Assembly (NCBI RefSeq): GCF_003633725.1
Contig: NZ_RBIJ01000004.1
Location: 62,001-126,000, forward strand
DNA: 64,000 nt
Direction: 5' to 3'
DNA from: Brockia lithotrophica
GTDB taxonomy: Bacteria > Bacillota > Bacilli > Thermicanales > DSM-22653
Part shown: positions 51,057 to 61,626 of the stretch, one piece after another
How the letters are laid out: each line of letters begins with the position of its first letter
Numbering within the stretch: the first letter of the stretch is position 1
Program-made: the position numbers and the translations under genes
Notes under the pieces: model-generated
Database searches by the model: none
What the model was told of the DNA's origin: nothing
The model's input: the letters and a program-made list of their open reading frames with translations, nothing else

Positions 51057-51067
51057 TGTGCTATAGT
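51038..51067 (+). promoter_or_regulatory. Promoter of rpsB-tsf
   Basis: TTGCGG (51038-51043), 18-bp spacer, extended -10 TG-C-TATAGT (51059-51067). Predicted start near 51074, leader about 88 nt, GC-rich and likely structured. Confidence 0.65.
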
Positions 51068-51161
51068 TACACAGGATTTACCCACCACGCACCGTCTCCC
51101 AAACTGGGGTGCCGCGCGGGCGGTCGGGGGACGGAAGGGAACCCCATCTGGAGGGAATCGC

Positions 51162-51959
51162 ATGGCCGTCGTATCCATGAAGCAGCTGTTGGAAGCCGGA
51201 GTGCACTTTGGCCATCAGACGCGCCGCTGGAACCCCAAGATGGCGCGCTACATCTTCACCGAGCGAAACGGGATCTACATCATCGACCTGCAGAAGACGA
51301 TGAAGCTCCTGGAGGAGGCCTACCGCTTTCTCCGCGACGTCGCGGCGGAAGGGGGAGACATCCTCTTCGTAGGTACGAAGAAGCAGGCGCAGGAGGCCAT
51401 CCGGGAGGAGGCCGAGCGGGCTGGCGTGTTTTACGTAAACCACCGCTGGCTCGGGGGCACACTCACGAACTTTCAGACGATCCAAAAGCGCATCGCCCGA
51501 CTTCATGAACTCGAGCGGATGGAGGAGGACGGCACGTTCGACGTCCTTCCGAAAAAGGAGGTCATCCTCCTTCGCAAGGAAAAGGAGCGCCTCGAGCGTT
51601 TCCTCGGCGGGATCAAGACGATGAAGCGGCTTCCGGACGCGATGTACGTCGTCGATCCGCGGAAAGAGCGCATTGCCGTGTCGGAGGCGCGCCGCCTGGG
51701 GATTCCCGTGGTCGCCATCGTGGATACGAACTGCGATCCTGACGAGGTCGATTACGTCATCCCCGGAAACGACGACGCGATTCGCGCCATCCGCCTCATC
51801 ACGTCGAAGATGGCCGATGCCGTCCTCGAGGGGCGCCGCGGACTCACCCCCGAAGCGGCGGGGAAACCCGCGCAGGCCGCGGAGGAACCCGCCGCCGAGG
51901 AGGACGTGCAGATCGACGAGGCGTTTTTTGCCCGGCCGGAAGGCGACGCCGAAGTTTGA
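51162..51959 (+). CDS. rpsB: Ribosomal protein uS2
   Basis: A 265-residue 30S protein. [20 protein letters not shown] is diagnostic; [30 protein letters not shown] and [20 protein letters not shown] follow. C-terminal ~35 residues are an acidic Ala/Glu extension. ATG with TGGAGGG upstream. Confidence 0.98.
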   Translation: MAVVSMKQLLEAGVHFGHQTRRWNPKMARYIFTERNGIYIIDLQKTMKLLEEAYRFLRDVAAEGGDILFVGTKKQAQEAIREEAERAGVFYVNHRWLGGTLTNFQTIQKRIARLHELERMEEDGTFDVLPKKEVILLRKEKERLERFLGGIKTMKRLPDAMYVVDPRKERIAVSEARRLGIPVVAIVDTNCDPDEVDYVIPGNDDAIRAIRLITSKMADAVLEGRRGLTPEAAGKPAQAAEEPAAEEDVQIDEAFFARPEGDAEV

Positions 51960-51984
51960 CCCGTCTTCGGCCGGATTCCCCGAT

Positions 51985-52012
51985 CCCGCCGCCGACAGAC
52001 GGAGGCGGCGGG
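51985..52012 (+). promoter_or_regulatory. Intercistronic hairpin between rpsB and tsf
   Basis: Stem CCCGCCGCC / GGCGGCGGG, loop GACAGACGGA, extended by GATC pairing after a bulge. Followed by TCTTT only, so more likely an attenuator or mRNA-stability element than a full terminator. Confidence 0.5.
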
Positions 52013-52037
52013 GAGATCTTTCGAGGAGGGACACTGC

Positions 52038-52694
52038 GTGACCGTACGCGCCGATCAGATCAAGGAGCTTCGCGAACGCACAGGCGCCGGGTTTCTCGAC
52101 TGCAAAAAGGCGCTCGAAGAAGCAGGCGGAGACATGGAGCGCGCCATACAGATCCTGCGCGAGAAGGGGAAGGCGCAGGCGGCAAAGAAGGCGGGCCGCA
52201 TTGCCGCCGAAGGCGTCGTCGAGGCGTACATCCACGCCGGCGGGCGCATTGGCGTCCTCGTGGAGGTGAACTGCGAAACGGACTTCGTCGCCAAGACGGA
52301 GATTTTCCGGCAGTTCGCCCGGGAGATCGCCATGCAGATTGCGGCCTTTAAGCCGCGTTACGTGCGGCGCGAGGACGTCCCCGCGGAGGTCATCGAACGG
52401 GAAAGGGCGATCTACCTCGAACAGGCCAAGAACGAAGGAAAGCCGGAGAACATCGCCGCCCGCATCGCCGAAGGCAAGCTGGAAAACTTCTTCAAGGAGG
52501 TCGTCCTCCTCGAACAGCCGTACATTCGCGACGCAAACCGCACGGTAAAGGACCTGCTCGAGGAGACGATCGCCAAGACGGGCGAGAAGGTGGACATCCG
52601 CCGCTTCGTCCGCTACGAGCTGGGCGAGGGGATCGAGCGGGAGACCAAGGACTTCGCCCAGGAAGTGATGTCGCAGTTGGGCCGTGAAGGGTGA
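52038..52694 (+). CDS. tsf: Elongation factor Ts
   Basis: A 218-residue nucleotide-exchange factor for EF-Tu. [20 protein letters not shown] and [19 protein letters not shown] are the two EF-Ts signatures. Shorter than the E. coli form, with one core repeat, as in thermophiles. GTG start with GAGGAGGG upstream. Confidence 0.97.
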   Translation: MTVRADQIKELRERTGAGFLDCKKALEEAGGDMERAIQILREKGKAQAAKKAGRIAAEGVVEAYIHAGGRIGVLVEVNCETDFVAKTEIFRQFAREIAMQIAAFKPRYVRREDVPAEVIERERAIYLEQAKNEGKPENIAARIAEGKLENFFKEVVLLEQPYIRDANRTVKDLLEETIAKTGEKVDIRRFVRYELGEGIERETKDFAQEVMSQLGREG

Positions 52695-54000
<1,306 letters not shown>

Positions 54001-54032
54001 CTTGGGATTGGTGCCGCGGGACCCACTCGGCC

Positions 54033-54068
54033 CGCCCCCCGGCCGAACCGGGTCGGGGGGTGTCCTCT
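54033..54068 (+). terminator. GC-rich hairpin after frr, weak terminator candidate
   Basis: CCCCCCGG pairs with CCGG-GTC-GGGGGG across a small loop, then TGTCCTCTATTT. The mismatched inner part and poor T-run make it tentative. Confidence 0.3.
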
Positions 54069-54116
54069 ATTTGGGCGCGGTTTGGGTAGAGCTCGTGCGG
54101 GACGGAGGCGACGGAG

Positions 54117-54896
54117 ATGTGGCCGTTCGGGCGTGGGCGTGCGCGCAAGCGGGAAGAGCTCCCTTCGGTCGATCGCCTGCCGCAGCACGTGGCGATCATC
54201 ATGGACGGGAACGGGCGCTGGGCACAGGCACGCGGACTCCCGCGGATTGCGGGGCACGAGGCGGGCATGCGTGCCGTTCGCCGAACGGTGCGCGCCGCCG
54301 ACGAATTCGGCATCCGCGTGCTCACCCTTTACGCCTTTTCTACGGAAAACTGGCGCCGTCCGCGGGAAGAGGTCGAATTCCTCCTCTCCCTCCCCACGCG
54401 GTTTCTCGAAAGCGACCTTCCGGAACTCAAAGAACGCAACGTCTCCGTTCGCGTGATGGGCTTTCTCGACGAACTTCCGCCCCACACGCGCGCAGCAGTG
54501 GAGCAGGCTGTGGCGGAAACCGAGGGCAATACGGGGCTTGTGCTGAACTTCGCCCTGAACTACGGCTCCCGCCGCGAGATCGTGTACGCGCTGCAAAGGA
54601 TTCTGTACGCCGTGCGAGACGGAACGCTCGCGTGGTCGGACGTGGAAGCGCTTCGCGAGGAAGACATCTCTCGCTTTTTGTTGAGCGCCGACTTGCCCGA
54701 TCCCGACCTCATCATTCGCACGGGCGGTGAGATGCGGCTTTCGAACTTTCTCCTCTGGCAGGCGGCCTACGCAGAACTCTGGTTTACCCCGCGGTTTTGG
54801 CCGGATTTCACGCGGGAGGACTTCCTCGAGGGGCTCCGCGCGTACGCGGAGCGGGAGCGGCGCTTCGGAGCGTTGGGAGACGGGGGTAGGCGGTAG
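54117..54896 (+). CDS. uppS: Isoprenyl (undecaprenyl) diphosphate synthase
   Basis: A 259-residue cis-prenyltransferase making the C55 lipid carrier for the cell wall. HVAIIMDGNGRWAQARGLPR with Asp30, GHEAGMRAVRR, LTLYAFSTENWRRP, LIIRTGGEMRLSNFLLWQAA are canonical. ATG 54117 after GACGGAGG-like GGAGACGGAG. Confidence 0.96.
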   Translation: MWPFGRGRARKREELPSVDRLPQHVAIIMDGNGRWAQARGLPRIAGHEAGMRAVRRTVRAADEFGIRVLTLYAFSTENWRRPREEVEFLLSLPTRFLESDLPELKERNVSVRVMGFLDELPPHTRAAVEQAVAETEGNTGLVLNFALNYGSRREIVYALQRILYAVRDGTLAWSDVEALREEDISRFLLSADLPDPDLIIRTGGEMRLSNFLLWQAAYAELWFTPRFWPDFTREDFLEGLRAYAERERRFGALGDGGRR

Positions 54897-54923
54897 CGGC
54901 TTTCGGTGTAGGGAGGGGAGCGC

Positions 54924-55730
54924 ATGGCTTCGCGGGTTGTCACCGCGCTCGTGGGCGGGTTCCTCGTCGTTTCGCTCATCGTCTTGGGTGGGCCTGCCTT
55001 CTCATTTCTCTTGCTCGTGATTTCGACGGCGGTCTTTCTCGAGTTCGCCGCTATGTACGAACGACGTTTCCTGACTCCTTTGAACGTCCTCGGGGTCCTC
55101 TTTACCTGGGGGCTCGTCTTCGGCTACGCGTTTTCGACGAGGTTTTCCCTCCACACCCGCGACCTCAAAGACCTCCTCTGGCTCGCCGCCTTCCTCCTTC
55201 TCTTCTTTTACGTCCTCTACCGCGAGGAGGTTTCCCTCCAAAGGCTCACCTACGTCTTCTTGGGCGTCGTGTACATCGGCCTCGGGTTCCACTACTTTTA
55301 CCTCTTGCGCGTGCTTCCCGGAACGGCCGCCTACACCCTGTTCGTCGCCTTCGTCGTCTGGGCCACGGACATCGGTGCCTTTCTCGCCGGGCGGCTCTTC
55401 GGGCGCCACAAACTCCTCCCCAACGTGAGCCCGAAAAAGACGTGGGAGGGTTCCTTGGGTGGCTTCCTCCTCGGCGTTCTCGCCGCCCTCCTTTCCGCCG
55501 GCGGCTTCCGCCTGCCGCTCTCCTTCGGGCAGGTCTTTCTCCTGGGGGGGATCCTTTCGTTTGCCGGGCAGGTCGGGGACCTCATCGAATCGGCGATCAA
55601 GCGGGCCTTTCAGGTCAAAGACTCTGGCCACCTCCTCCCGGGACACGGGGGGTTCTTCGACCGCTTCGACAGCATGATCGTCGCCTACCCGATTGCGTAC
55701 TTCTTTTTCCGCTTTCTCGGCCTCCTCTGA
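54924..55730 (+). CDS. cdsA: Phosphatidate cytidylyltransferase CdsA
   Basis: A 268-residue polytopic membrane enzyme making CDP-diacylglycerol. The CDS signature near the C terminus is split: SFAGQVGDLIESAIKRAFQV, then KDSGHLLPGHGGFFDRFDSM. WATDIGAFLAGRLFGRHKL and SPKKTWEGSLGG are also typical. ATG with GGGAGGGGAG upstream. Confidence 0.96.
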   Translation: MASRVVTALVGGFLVVSLIVLGGPAFSFLLLVISTAVFLEFAAMYERRFLTPLNVLGVLFTWGLVFGYAFSTRFSLHTRDLKDLLWLAAFLLLFFYVLYREEVSLQRLTYVFLGVVYIGLGFHYFYLLRVLPGTAAYTLFVAFVVWATDIGAFLAGRLFGRHKLLPNVSPKKTWEGSLGGFLLGVLAALLSAGGFRLPLSFGQVFLLGGILSFAGQVGDLIESAIKRAFQVKDSGHLLPGHGGFFDRFDSMIVAYPIAYFFFRFLGLL

Positions 55731-55881
55731 GCCGTTCGCTCCGCTCGAATCGTCCCCGTGCCCTCGTGAGAGGAGATCCCGTCCGCCGGAACAAGGGCAC
55801 ACCTGCGGCGGAGTTCCCCATGCCTTTTGCTTTCGGAGGGAAGTTTCCGCCCACTGGGGAACGAACGAAAGGGAGATGGAG

Positions 55882-57057
55882 ATGCGACGCGTGGTCATCC
55901 TCGGCTCCACGGGGTCTATCGGCGTGCAGACGCTCCAAGTCCTGGCGGAGTTTCCGGAATCGTTCGAAGTCGTCGGATTGGCTGCGGCGCGAAGCGCGGG
56001 TCGGCTTGCCGAACAGGTGTGCGCGTTTGGTCCGCGGGCGGTGGCCGTGCTCGACGGGGAGACGGCGGAGGCGCTCGCCGCGGAGCTCGCGGCCCGGAGG
56101 TGTTCTCCCCGGCCGGAAATCCTCGTAGGGGAAGAGGGGTACGTGTCCCTGGCCGAGCACCCGGATGCGGACGTCGTCGTCTCCGCCCTCGTGGGGTTTT
56201 CTGGTGCCATCCCGACGCTTGCCGCGGCGGAGGCCGGGAAGACGATCGCCCTCGCCAACAAGGAGGCCCTCGTCGCCACGGGGGAACTCCTCCTCGCAGC
56301 GCTTTCCCGCGGCGGGGGGCGGATCGTACCCGTGGACAGCGAGCACTCCGCCGTGTACCAGGCCCTCGCGGGCGAACCGCGCGCGGGCATCCGGCGCCTC
56401 ATCCTCACCGCTTCCGGCGGCGCCTTTCGCCACCTCTCGCGCGAAGAGCTCGTCCGTGTCACGGCGGCCGACGCCTTGCGCCACCCGAACTGGGCCATGG
56501 GCCCTAAGGTGACGATCGACTCGGCGACGATGATGAACAAGGCGCTCGAGGTGATCGAGGCGCACTTCCTCTTCGACGTGCCCTACGAGGCGATCGACGT
56601 CCTCCTCCACGATGAAAGCATCGTGCACGCTATGGTAGAATTTCAAGACGGGAACGTGAAGGCCGTCCTGAGCGTCCCCGACATGCGCTTTCCCATTCAG
56701 TACGCCCTCTTTGCCCCGGAGCGCCCCGCAAACTCCTTCCCCCGCCTCGACCTCGCGCGCGTGGGCACCCTGCACTTCCGGGCGGCGAGCTGCGAACGCT
56801 ACCCCGCCCTGTGCCTGGGGTACCGTGCGGGCAAGGCGGGTGGGACGTACCCGGCGGTGTTGAGCGCGGCAAACGAGGTGGCCGTGCAGGCGCTTCTCGA
56901 AGGGCGGCTTGGGTTTCACGCCGTCGAAGACCTCCTCGCCGCCGTGCTCGACGCCCACGTTCCCGTTGCGCATCCGACCCTTACCGAACTCCGGGAGGCG
57001 GACCGCTGGGCGCGGGAGGAGGCGGCGCGGCGCATCGCGCGGGCGTACTCGGGGTGA
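55882..57057 (+). CDS. dxr: 1-deoxy-D-xylulose 5-phosphate reductoisomerase
   Basis: A 391-residue MEP-pathway enzyme that converts DXP to MEP with NADPH. NADPH motif VILGSTGSIG at the N terminus; metal and substrate residues in VDSEHSAVYQAL, TASGGAF, HPNWAMGPKVTIDSATMMNK split; C-terminal SAANEVAVQALLEGR. ATG 55882 has AAAGGGAG at about 6 nt; ATG 55876 is two codons earlier. Confidence 0.96.
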   Translation: MRRVVILGSTGSIGVQTLQVLAEFPESFEVVGLAAARSAGRLAEQVCAFGPRAVAVLDGETAEALAAELAARRCSPRPEILVGEEGYVSLAEHPDADVVVSALVGFSGAIPTLAAAEAGKTIALANKEALVATGELLLAALSRGGGRIVPVDSEHSAVYQALAGEPRAGIRRLILTASGGAFRHLSREELVRVTAADALRHPNWAMGPKVTIDSATMMNKALEVIEAHFLFDVPYEAIDVLLHDESIVHAMVEFQDGNVKAVLSVPDMRFPIQYALFAPERPANSFPRLDLARVGTLHFRAASCERYPALCLGYRAGKAGGTYPAVLSAANEVAVQALLEGRLGFHAVEDLLAAVLDAHVPVAHPTLTELREADRWAREEAARRIARAYSG

Positions 57058-57091
57058 TCGCAGGGAAAACGATCGAACGGGAGTGAACTCG

Positions 57092-58597
57092 GTGCCCGAA
57101 CCGTTGTCCGGGATTTACGTAGCGCTGGCGATCGCCGGCGTGTTCACGCTTCTCGTCTTCGTGCACGAGTTCGGCCACTACACGTTTGCGAAGCGGGCGG
57201 GGATCTTGATCCGCGAGTTCGCCATCGGCTTTGGCCCGCGGCTCATTTCGTGGAAGCGGGGAGAAACCACGTGGAGCATCCGCCTCTTCCCCCTCGGGGG
57301 CTACGTCCGCATGGCCGGCGAAGAGGCCGAAGAGGGCGAAATCCCCGAAGGAACGCGCATCTACCTCGTCGAGGGATCCGACGGCCGCATCGCCCGCATC
57401 GTCCTCCCCGAGGCCCTCGAACGCCGGAAGGAGGCGGAGACCTGGATCCGCGGCGCGAGGGAGGCGGAGGTGCGTGCCTCCCGCCTCGTAGACCGCTTAG
57501 AGCTCGTGGTTGCCGATCCTTCCGGCGGAGTGGAAGTTCTGTATGCCCGCCCCGACTTGGAAATCGTCACCGCAGAGGGTCCCGTGCAGTTTGCCCCCCG
57601 GGATCGCCTCTTCGGGAGCAAGACGATCGGCCAGCGGCTTGCCGTGCTGGCCGCCGGCCCCGTCTTTAACATCCTCTTGGCCCTCCTCCTCTTCTTCGTG
57701 TACTTTCTCGTGCGCGGCGTGCCCAGCGAAGACCCTGTCGTAGGTGGGGTACTTCCCGATTCCCCCGCCCAACAGGCGGGCATCGTTCCCGGGGAGCGCA
57801 TCGTCGCCGTGGGGGACGTACCCGTGCGTACGTGGGACGAACTCGGCCCGGCCGTCTCCCTGTACGCCGGAAAACCGGTGGAGGTCACGCTGGAGAAGGA
57901 CGGCGTGCGCCGTACGGTCACGCTTACGCCGGAAGTGAGGTTCATCGTCGAGCGTGTACCGGCGGGAAAGGAGCTCAAACCGGGGGACAGAATCCTGGCG
58001 ATCGACGGCAGGCGCTTTGCGAGCCTTTCGGAGCTCGACGCCTACCTCCAGGCGCACCGAGGGGAACGGATCGTCGTCACCGTTGAACGTCCAGAAGGCG
58101 AAGAGCTTCGCCCTGTGGACGTACCTTACGACCTCGCCGCGGGCGAGCTCGGAGTTACCGTCAAGGGTCAGCTGGGCGTCCAGCAGGCGATCCTCCACAC
58201 TCCCGTCCTCGCGCTCATCCGCGCACCGGAAGAACTTTGGCGGTGGACGGCGATGATCTTCGGCGCCCTGGGGCACCTCTTCGTCGCCCAGAACCCGCTT
58301 GCGGAAATCGGGGGACCTGTGCTCATCATGTCCACTACGGGGGAGATGGCGAAGCGCGGGGTAGAGGCGCTCCTCTTTTGGACCGCCCTCCTCAGCCTCA
58401 ACCTCGGGATCTTCAACCTGATCCCCATCCCCGCCCTCGACGGGGCCCGGATCCTCTTTCTCGGGGTGGAATGGGTGCGGGGACGTCCCCTCGATCCGGC
58501 CAAGGAAAACCTCATCCACCTCATCGGCTTTGCCTTTCTCCTCCTCTTCATCCTCGTCGTCACGTGGAAGGACGTCCAGATGCTCTTGGGCGGTTGA
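57092..58597 (+). CDS. rasP: RIP metalloprotease RasP/RseP
   Basis: A 501-residue site-2 intramembrane protease. Active-site HEFGH is at residues 25-29 (LVFVHEFGHYTFAKRAG), the LDG motif is in LIPIPALDGARILFL. A PDZ domain lies in the middle (GGVLPDSPAQQAGIVPGERI), with a second PDZ-like stretch (LKPGDRILAIDGRRF), which is more than the Bacillus protein's single PDZ and explains the greater length. GTG 57092 is 8 nt from GGGAG; GTG 57083 is alternative. Confidence 0.93.
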   Translation: MPEPLSGIYVALAIAGVFTLLVFVHEFGHYTFAKRAGILIREFAIGFGPRLISWKRGETTWSIRLFPLGGYVRMAGEEAEEGEIPEGTRIYLVEGSDGRIARIVLPEALERRKEAETWIRGAREAEVRASRLVDRLELVVADPSGGVEVLYARPDLEIVTAEGPVQFAPRDRLFGSKTIGQRLAVLAAGPVFNILLALLLFFVYFLVRGVPSEDPVVGGVLPDSPAQQAGIVPGERIVAVGDVPVRTWDELGPAVSLYAGKPVEVTLEKDGVRRTVTLTPEVRFIVERVPAGKELKPGDRILAIDGRRFASLSELDAYLQAHRGERIVVTVERPEGEELRPVDVPYDLAAGELGVTVKGQLGVQQAILHTPVLALIRAPEELWRWTAMIFGALGHLFVAQNPLAEIGGPVLIMSTTGEMAKRGVEALLFWTALLSLNLGIFNLIPIPALDGARILFLGVEWVRGRPLDPAKENLIHLIGFAFLLLFILVVTWKDVQMLLGG

Positions 58598-58673
58598 TCG
58601 GGAGCTATACTTTTTCGGCCGGATCTTGCGCGTTTGGGATCGGTCGCCGCACTGCGGAAAGGGGGAGGACGGA

Positions 58674-59774
58674 GTGTACCGCCGGACGGAGACCAAACCC
58701 GTATGGGTAGGAGGCGTGCGCATCGGCGGGCAAGACCGCGTCGTGATTCAGTCCATGACGACGACGGATACGCGGGACGTTCGCGCCACCTTGGCACAGA
58801 TTCGCCGCCTTGCGGACGCGGGTTGTGAACTCGTGCGCCTTGCCGTCCTCGACGAGGCGGCCGCGGAAGCGCTTCGGGAGATCGTTCGCGAATCGCCTCT
58901 CCCCGTCGTCGCCGACATCCACTTCGACTACCGCCTGGCCCTCAAGGCGATCGACGCAGGGGTGCACAAGATCCGCCTCAACCCGGGGAACATCGGCGGG
59001 CGCGAGCGCGTGCGTGTCGTCGTCGCCGCAGCCCGCGAGCGGCGCGTTCCCATTCGCATCGGGGTGAACTCGGGTTCCGTAGAGCGCGAGTTGCTCGAAA
59101 AGTACGGCTCGCCCACCGCCGAGGCGATGGTGGAGAGCGCCCTGCGGCACGTGGAGATCCTCGAAGAGGAAGGGTTTACGGACATCGTGATTTCCCTGAA
59201 GTCTTCGGACGTCCCGACGATGGTCGCCGCCTACCGGAAGATGGCCGAACTTCGGCCGTATCCCCTTCACGTGGGGGTGACCGAGGCGGGGACGTTCTTT
59301 GCCGGGGGCATAAAGAGCGCCGTCGGAATCGGCGCCGTCCTTTTGGAAGGTCTGGGGGATACGATTCGCGTCTCTCTCGCGGCTCCTCCGGAAGAGGAAA
59401 TTCGGGTGGCCAAGGCGATCCTCAAAAGCGTTGGCCTTCCCGCGGGAGAACCCGTCGTCATCGCCTGTCCGGCGTGCGGCCGGGCGCAGATCGACCAGAT
59501 CTCCCTCGCGAACCGCGTCGAGGAAGCTGTACGCCACCTCAAGGTGCCGATCAAAATCGCCGTGATGGGCTGTGCGGTAAACGGTCCGGGGGAAGCGCGG
59601 GAGGCCGACGTCGGCGTGGCGGGCGGACGAGGGGAAGGGCTCATCTTCCGTAAGGGCCGCGTGATCCGCAAAGTTCCCGAGGCGCAACTCTTTGACGCCC
59701 TGATGGAAGAAGTCGAGCGCCTGGCGGCCGAGTGGGAGCGCGAAAATGCGCCCGCGTCCCGGCCGCTGCCGTAA
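58674..59774 (+). CDS. ispG: 4-hydroxy-3-methylbut-2-enyl diphosphate synthase IspG
   Basis: A 366-residue [4Fe-4S] enzyme of the MEP pathway. QSMTTTDTRDVRATLAQI at the N terminus; cluster cysteines in CPACGRAQID and VMGCAVNGPGEAREAD, with the conserved NGPGE loop. GTG 58674 follows GGGGGAGG. In B. subtilis ispG is elsewhere; the dxr-rasP-ispG order is common in Clostridia and some thermophilic Firmicutes. A TATACT at 58606-58611 may be a weak -10. Confidence 0.96.
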   Translation: MYRRTETKPVWVGGVRIGGQDRVVIQSMTTTDTRDVRATLAQIRRLADAGCELVRLAVLDEAAAEALREIVRESPLPVVADIHFDYRLALKAIDAGVHKIRLNPGNIGGRERVRVVVAAARERRVPIRIGVNSGSVERELLEKYGSPTAEAMVESALRHVEILEEEGFTDIVISLKSSDVPTMVAAYRKMAELRPYPLHVGVTEAGTFFAGGIKSAVGIGAVLLEGLGDTIRVSLAAPPEEEIRVAKAILKSVGLPAGEPVVIACPACGRAQIDQISLANRVEEAVRHLKVPIKIAVMGCAVNGPGEAREADVGVAGGRGEGLIFRKGRVIRKVPEAQLFDALMEEVERLAAEWERENAPASRPLP

Positions 59775-59839
59775 GGCGCAAGGACGTTCTCCGAAGGGGG
59801 ACGAAGCACCCGGATTCCCGCGGAAGAAGAGGTGAAAGC

Positions 59840-61567
59840 ATGCGCCAATCTGCGCTTTACGCCCCGACGCTGCGCGAAGATCCCAAAGAAGCCGAAGTCA
59901 CGAGCCACCGACTCCTCCTTCGGGGCGGGTATGTGCGGCAGGTGGCAAGCGGGGTGTACGCCTACCTTCCCCTCGCCTACCGCGTACTGCAAAAGATCTC
60001 GCGGATCATCGAGGAAGAAATGGATCGTGCCGGAGCCCAGGAGATCCTCCTCCCCGTGATTCAGCCGAAAGAGGTGTGGGAGGCCTCCGGACGTTGGGAG
60101 ACGTTCGGGCCACTCATGTTTCGCGCCGAGGACCGCCACGGCCGTCCGTTCGCCCTCGGCCCCACGCACGAAGAGCTCATCACCGCCCTCGTGCGCGACG
60201 AGGTGCGAAGTTACAAGCGCCTCCCGCTTAGGCTCTACCAGATCCAGACCAAGTTTCGCGACGAGTACCGGCCGCGCTTCGGGCTTTTGCGCGGGCGGGA
60301 ATTCCTCATGAAGGACGCCTATTCCTTCGACCGCGACGAGGAGGGGCTCGAGGAGAGCTACTGGGCGATGTACCGCGCGTACGAGCGCATCTTTCGCCGC
60401 CTCGGCGTGGAGGCGCGGGCGGTGCTCGCGGACACGGGGGCCATGGGCGGCTCCGAGAGCCACGAGTTCATGATCCTCGCGGACATCGGCGAGGACACGA
60501 TCGCCTACTGCCCGCAGTGTGACTACGCCGCCAACGTCGAGCGGGCGGAGGTCGTCGTCCGCGAAGAGGCGCCGCCGGAAGAACCTATGGAACCCCTCCG
60601 GCGCGTCCGCACGCCGGGGGCGCGGACGGTGGCCGAGCAGGCGGCGGCCCTCGGCCTGCCTCCGGAAAAGATCATCAAAAACGTGGTCTACGTCGCCGAC
60701 GGGGAGGTCGTCGTCGTCCTCGTGCGGGGCGACCACGAGGCAAACGAGGCTAAGGTGCGCCGCGTCCTCGGGGCAGAGACGCTCGAAATGGCCGACGAGG
60801 AGACGATCCGCCGCACGTTCGGGGCGGGCCCCGGCTTCGTGGGGCCCATCGGGGTGGTCGGCGTTCGGTTCTTCGCGGATCACGCCGTACGCGCGTTGCG
60901 CAACGCCTCTACGGGAGCGAACCGCGACGACGAACACTTCCTCGGCGTAAACCCCGGCCGCGACTTCGAACCCGAGGGGTACTACGACCTCAGGACCGTG
61001 CGGGAGGGCGACGTCTGCCCCAAGTGCGGTGCCCCCCTCCGTTTCGCCCGCGGAATCGAGGTCGGGCATGTGTTCAAGCTCGGGACGAAGTACAGCGAGG
61101 CCCTGGGGGCTACGTACCTCGACGAGGAGGGGCGCGAGCGCCCGATCGTCATGGGAAGCTACGGGATCGGCGTTTCCCGCCTCGTTCAGGCGATCGTCGA
61201 ACAGAGCCACGACGAAGACGGGATCATCTGGCCGCTGAGCGTCGCTCCCTATGAAGTACACCTCCTCGTGACGAACATGGCCGAGCCGGAGCTTCGGGAG
61301 GCGGGGGAACGCCTCTACGAGGAGCTCACGCGCCGGGGCGTCGAGGTTCTCTACGACGACCGTCCGGACCGCGCCGGCGTGAAGTTCAAGGACGCCGACC
61401 TCTTGGGCATCCCCTACCACGTCGTCGTAGGAGCGCGCACGCGGGAAGAAGGCCTCGTAGAGTGGAAGGAGCGCCGGACGCGCGCCGTCGACCCCATTCC
61501 CCTCGCGGAGGCGGCGGAGGTGATCGCCGCCCGCATCGCCGAAGCGCGGCGCGCCTTTTCCGCCTAG
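59840..61567 (+). CDS. proS: Prolyl-tRNA synthetase (bacterial type with editing domain)
   Basis: A 575-residue class II synthetase. Motif 1 region VSGVYAYLPLAYRVLQKI-like, motif 2 KFRDEYRPRFGLLRGREFLM split, motif 3 GSYGIGVSRLVQAI. The inserted Ala-tRNA editing domain (about residues 225-390) includes KIIKNVVYVADGEVVVVLVR. The C-terminal anticodon-binding domain has VLYDDRPDRAGVKFKDADLL. ATG follows GAAGAGGTGA. No T-box leader is evident in the 65-bp gap. Confidence 0.97.
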   Translation: MRQSALYAPTLREDPKEAEVTSHRLLLRGGYVRQVASGVYAYLPLAYRVLQKISRIIEEEMDRAGAQEILLPVIQPKEVWEASGRWETFGPLMFRAEDRHGRPFALGPTHEELITALVRDEVRSYKRLPLRLYQIQTKFRDEYRPRFGLLRGREFLMKDAYSFDRDEEGLEESYWAMYRAYERIFRRLGVEARAVLADTGAMGGSESHEFMILADIGEDTIAYCPQCDYAANVERAEVVVREEAPPEEPMEPLRRVRTPGARTVAEQAAALGLPPEKIIKNVVYVADGEVVVVLVRGDHEANEAKVRRVLGAETLEMADEETIRRTFGAGPGFVGPIGVVGVRFFADHAVRALRNASTGANRDDEHFLGVNPGRDFEPEGYYDLRTVREGDVCPKCGAPLRFARGIEVGHVFKLGTKYSEALGATYLDEEGRERPIVMGSYGIGVSRLVQAIVEQSHDEDGIIWPLSVAPYEVHLLVTNMAEPELREAGERLYEELTRRGVEVLYDDRPDRAGVKFKDADLLGIPYHVVVGARTREEGLVEWKERRTRAVDPIPLAEAAEVIAARIAEARRAFSA

Positions 61568-61626
61568 GACTCGGGTGAGCGTGCGGCGCGCGGCGCAGCT
61601 GCGTTTCCGCGGAGGGGATGAACGGA

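Noticed and set aside
59775-59839. T-box leader for proS
   Set aside because: The gap is only 65 bp and shows no T-box sequence or terminator.
59267-61420. 717-residue minus-strand frame
   Set aside because: Antisense to ispG and proS, no motifs.
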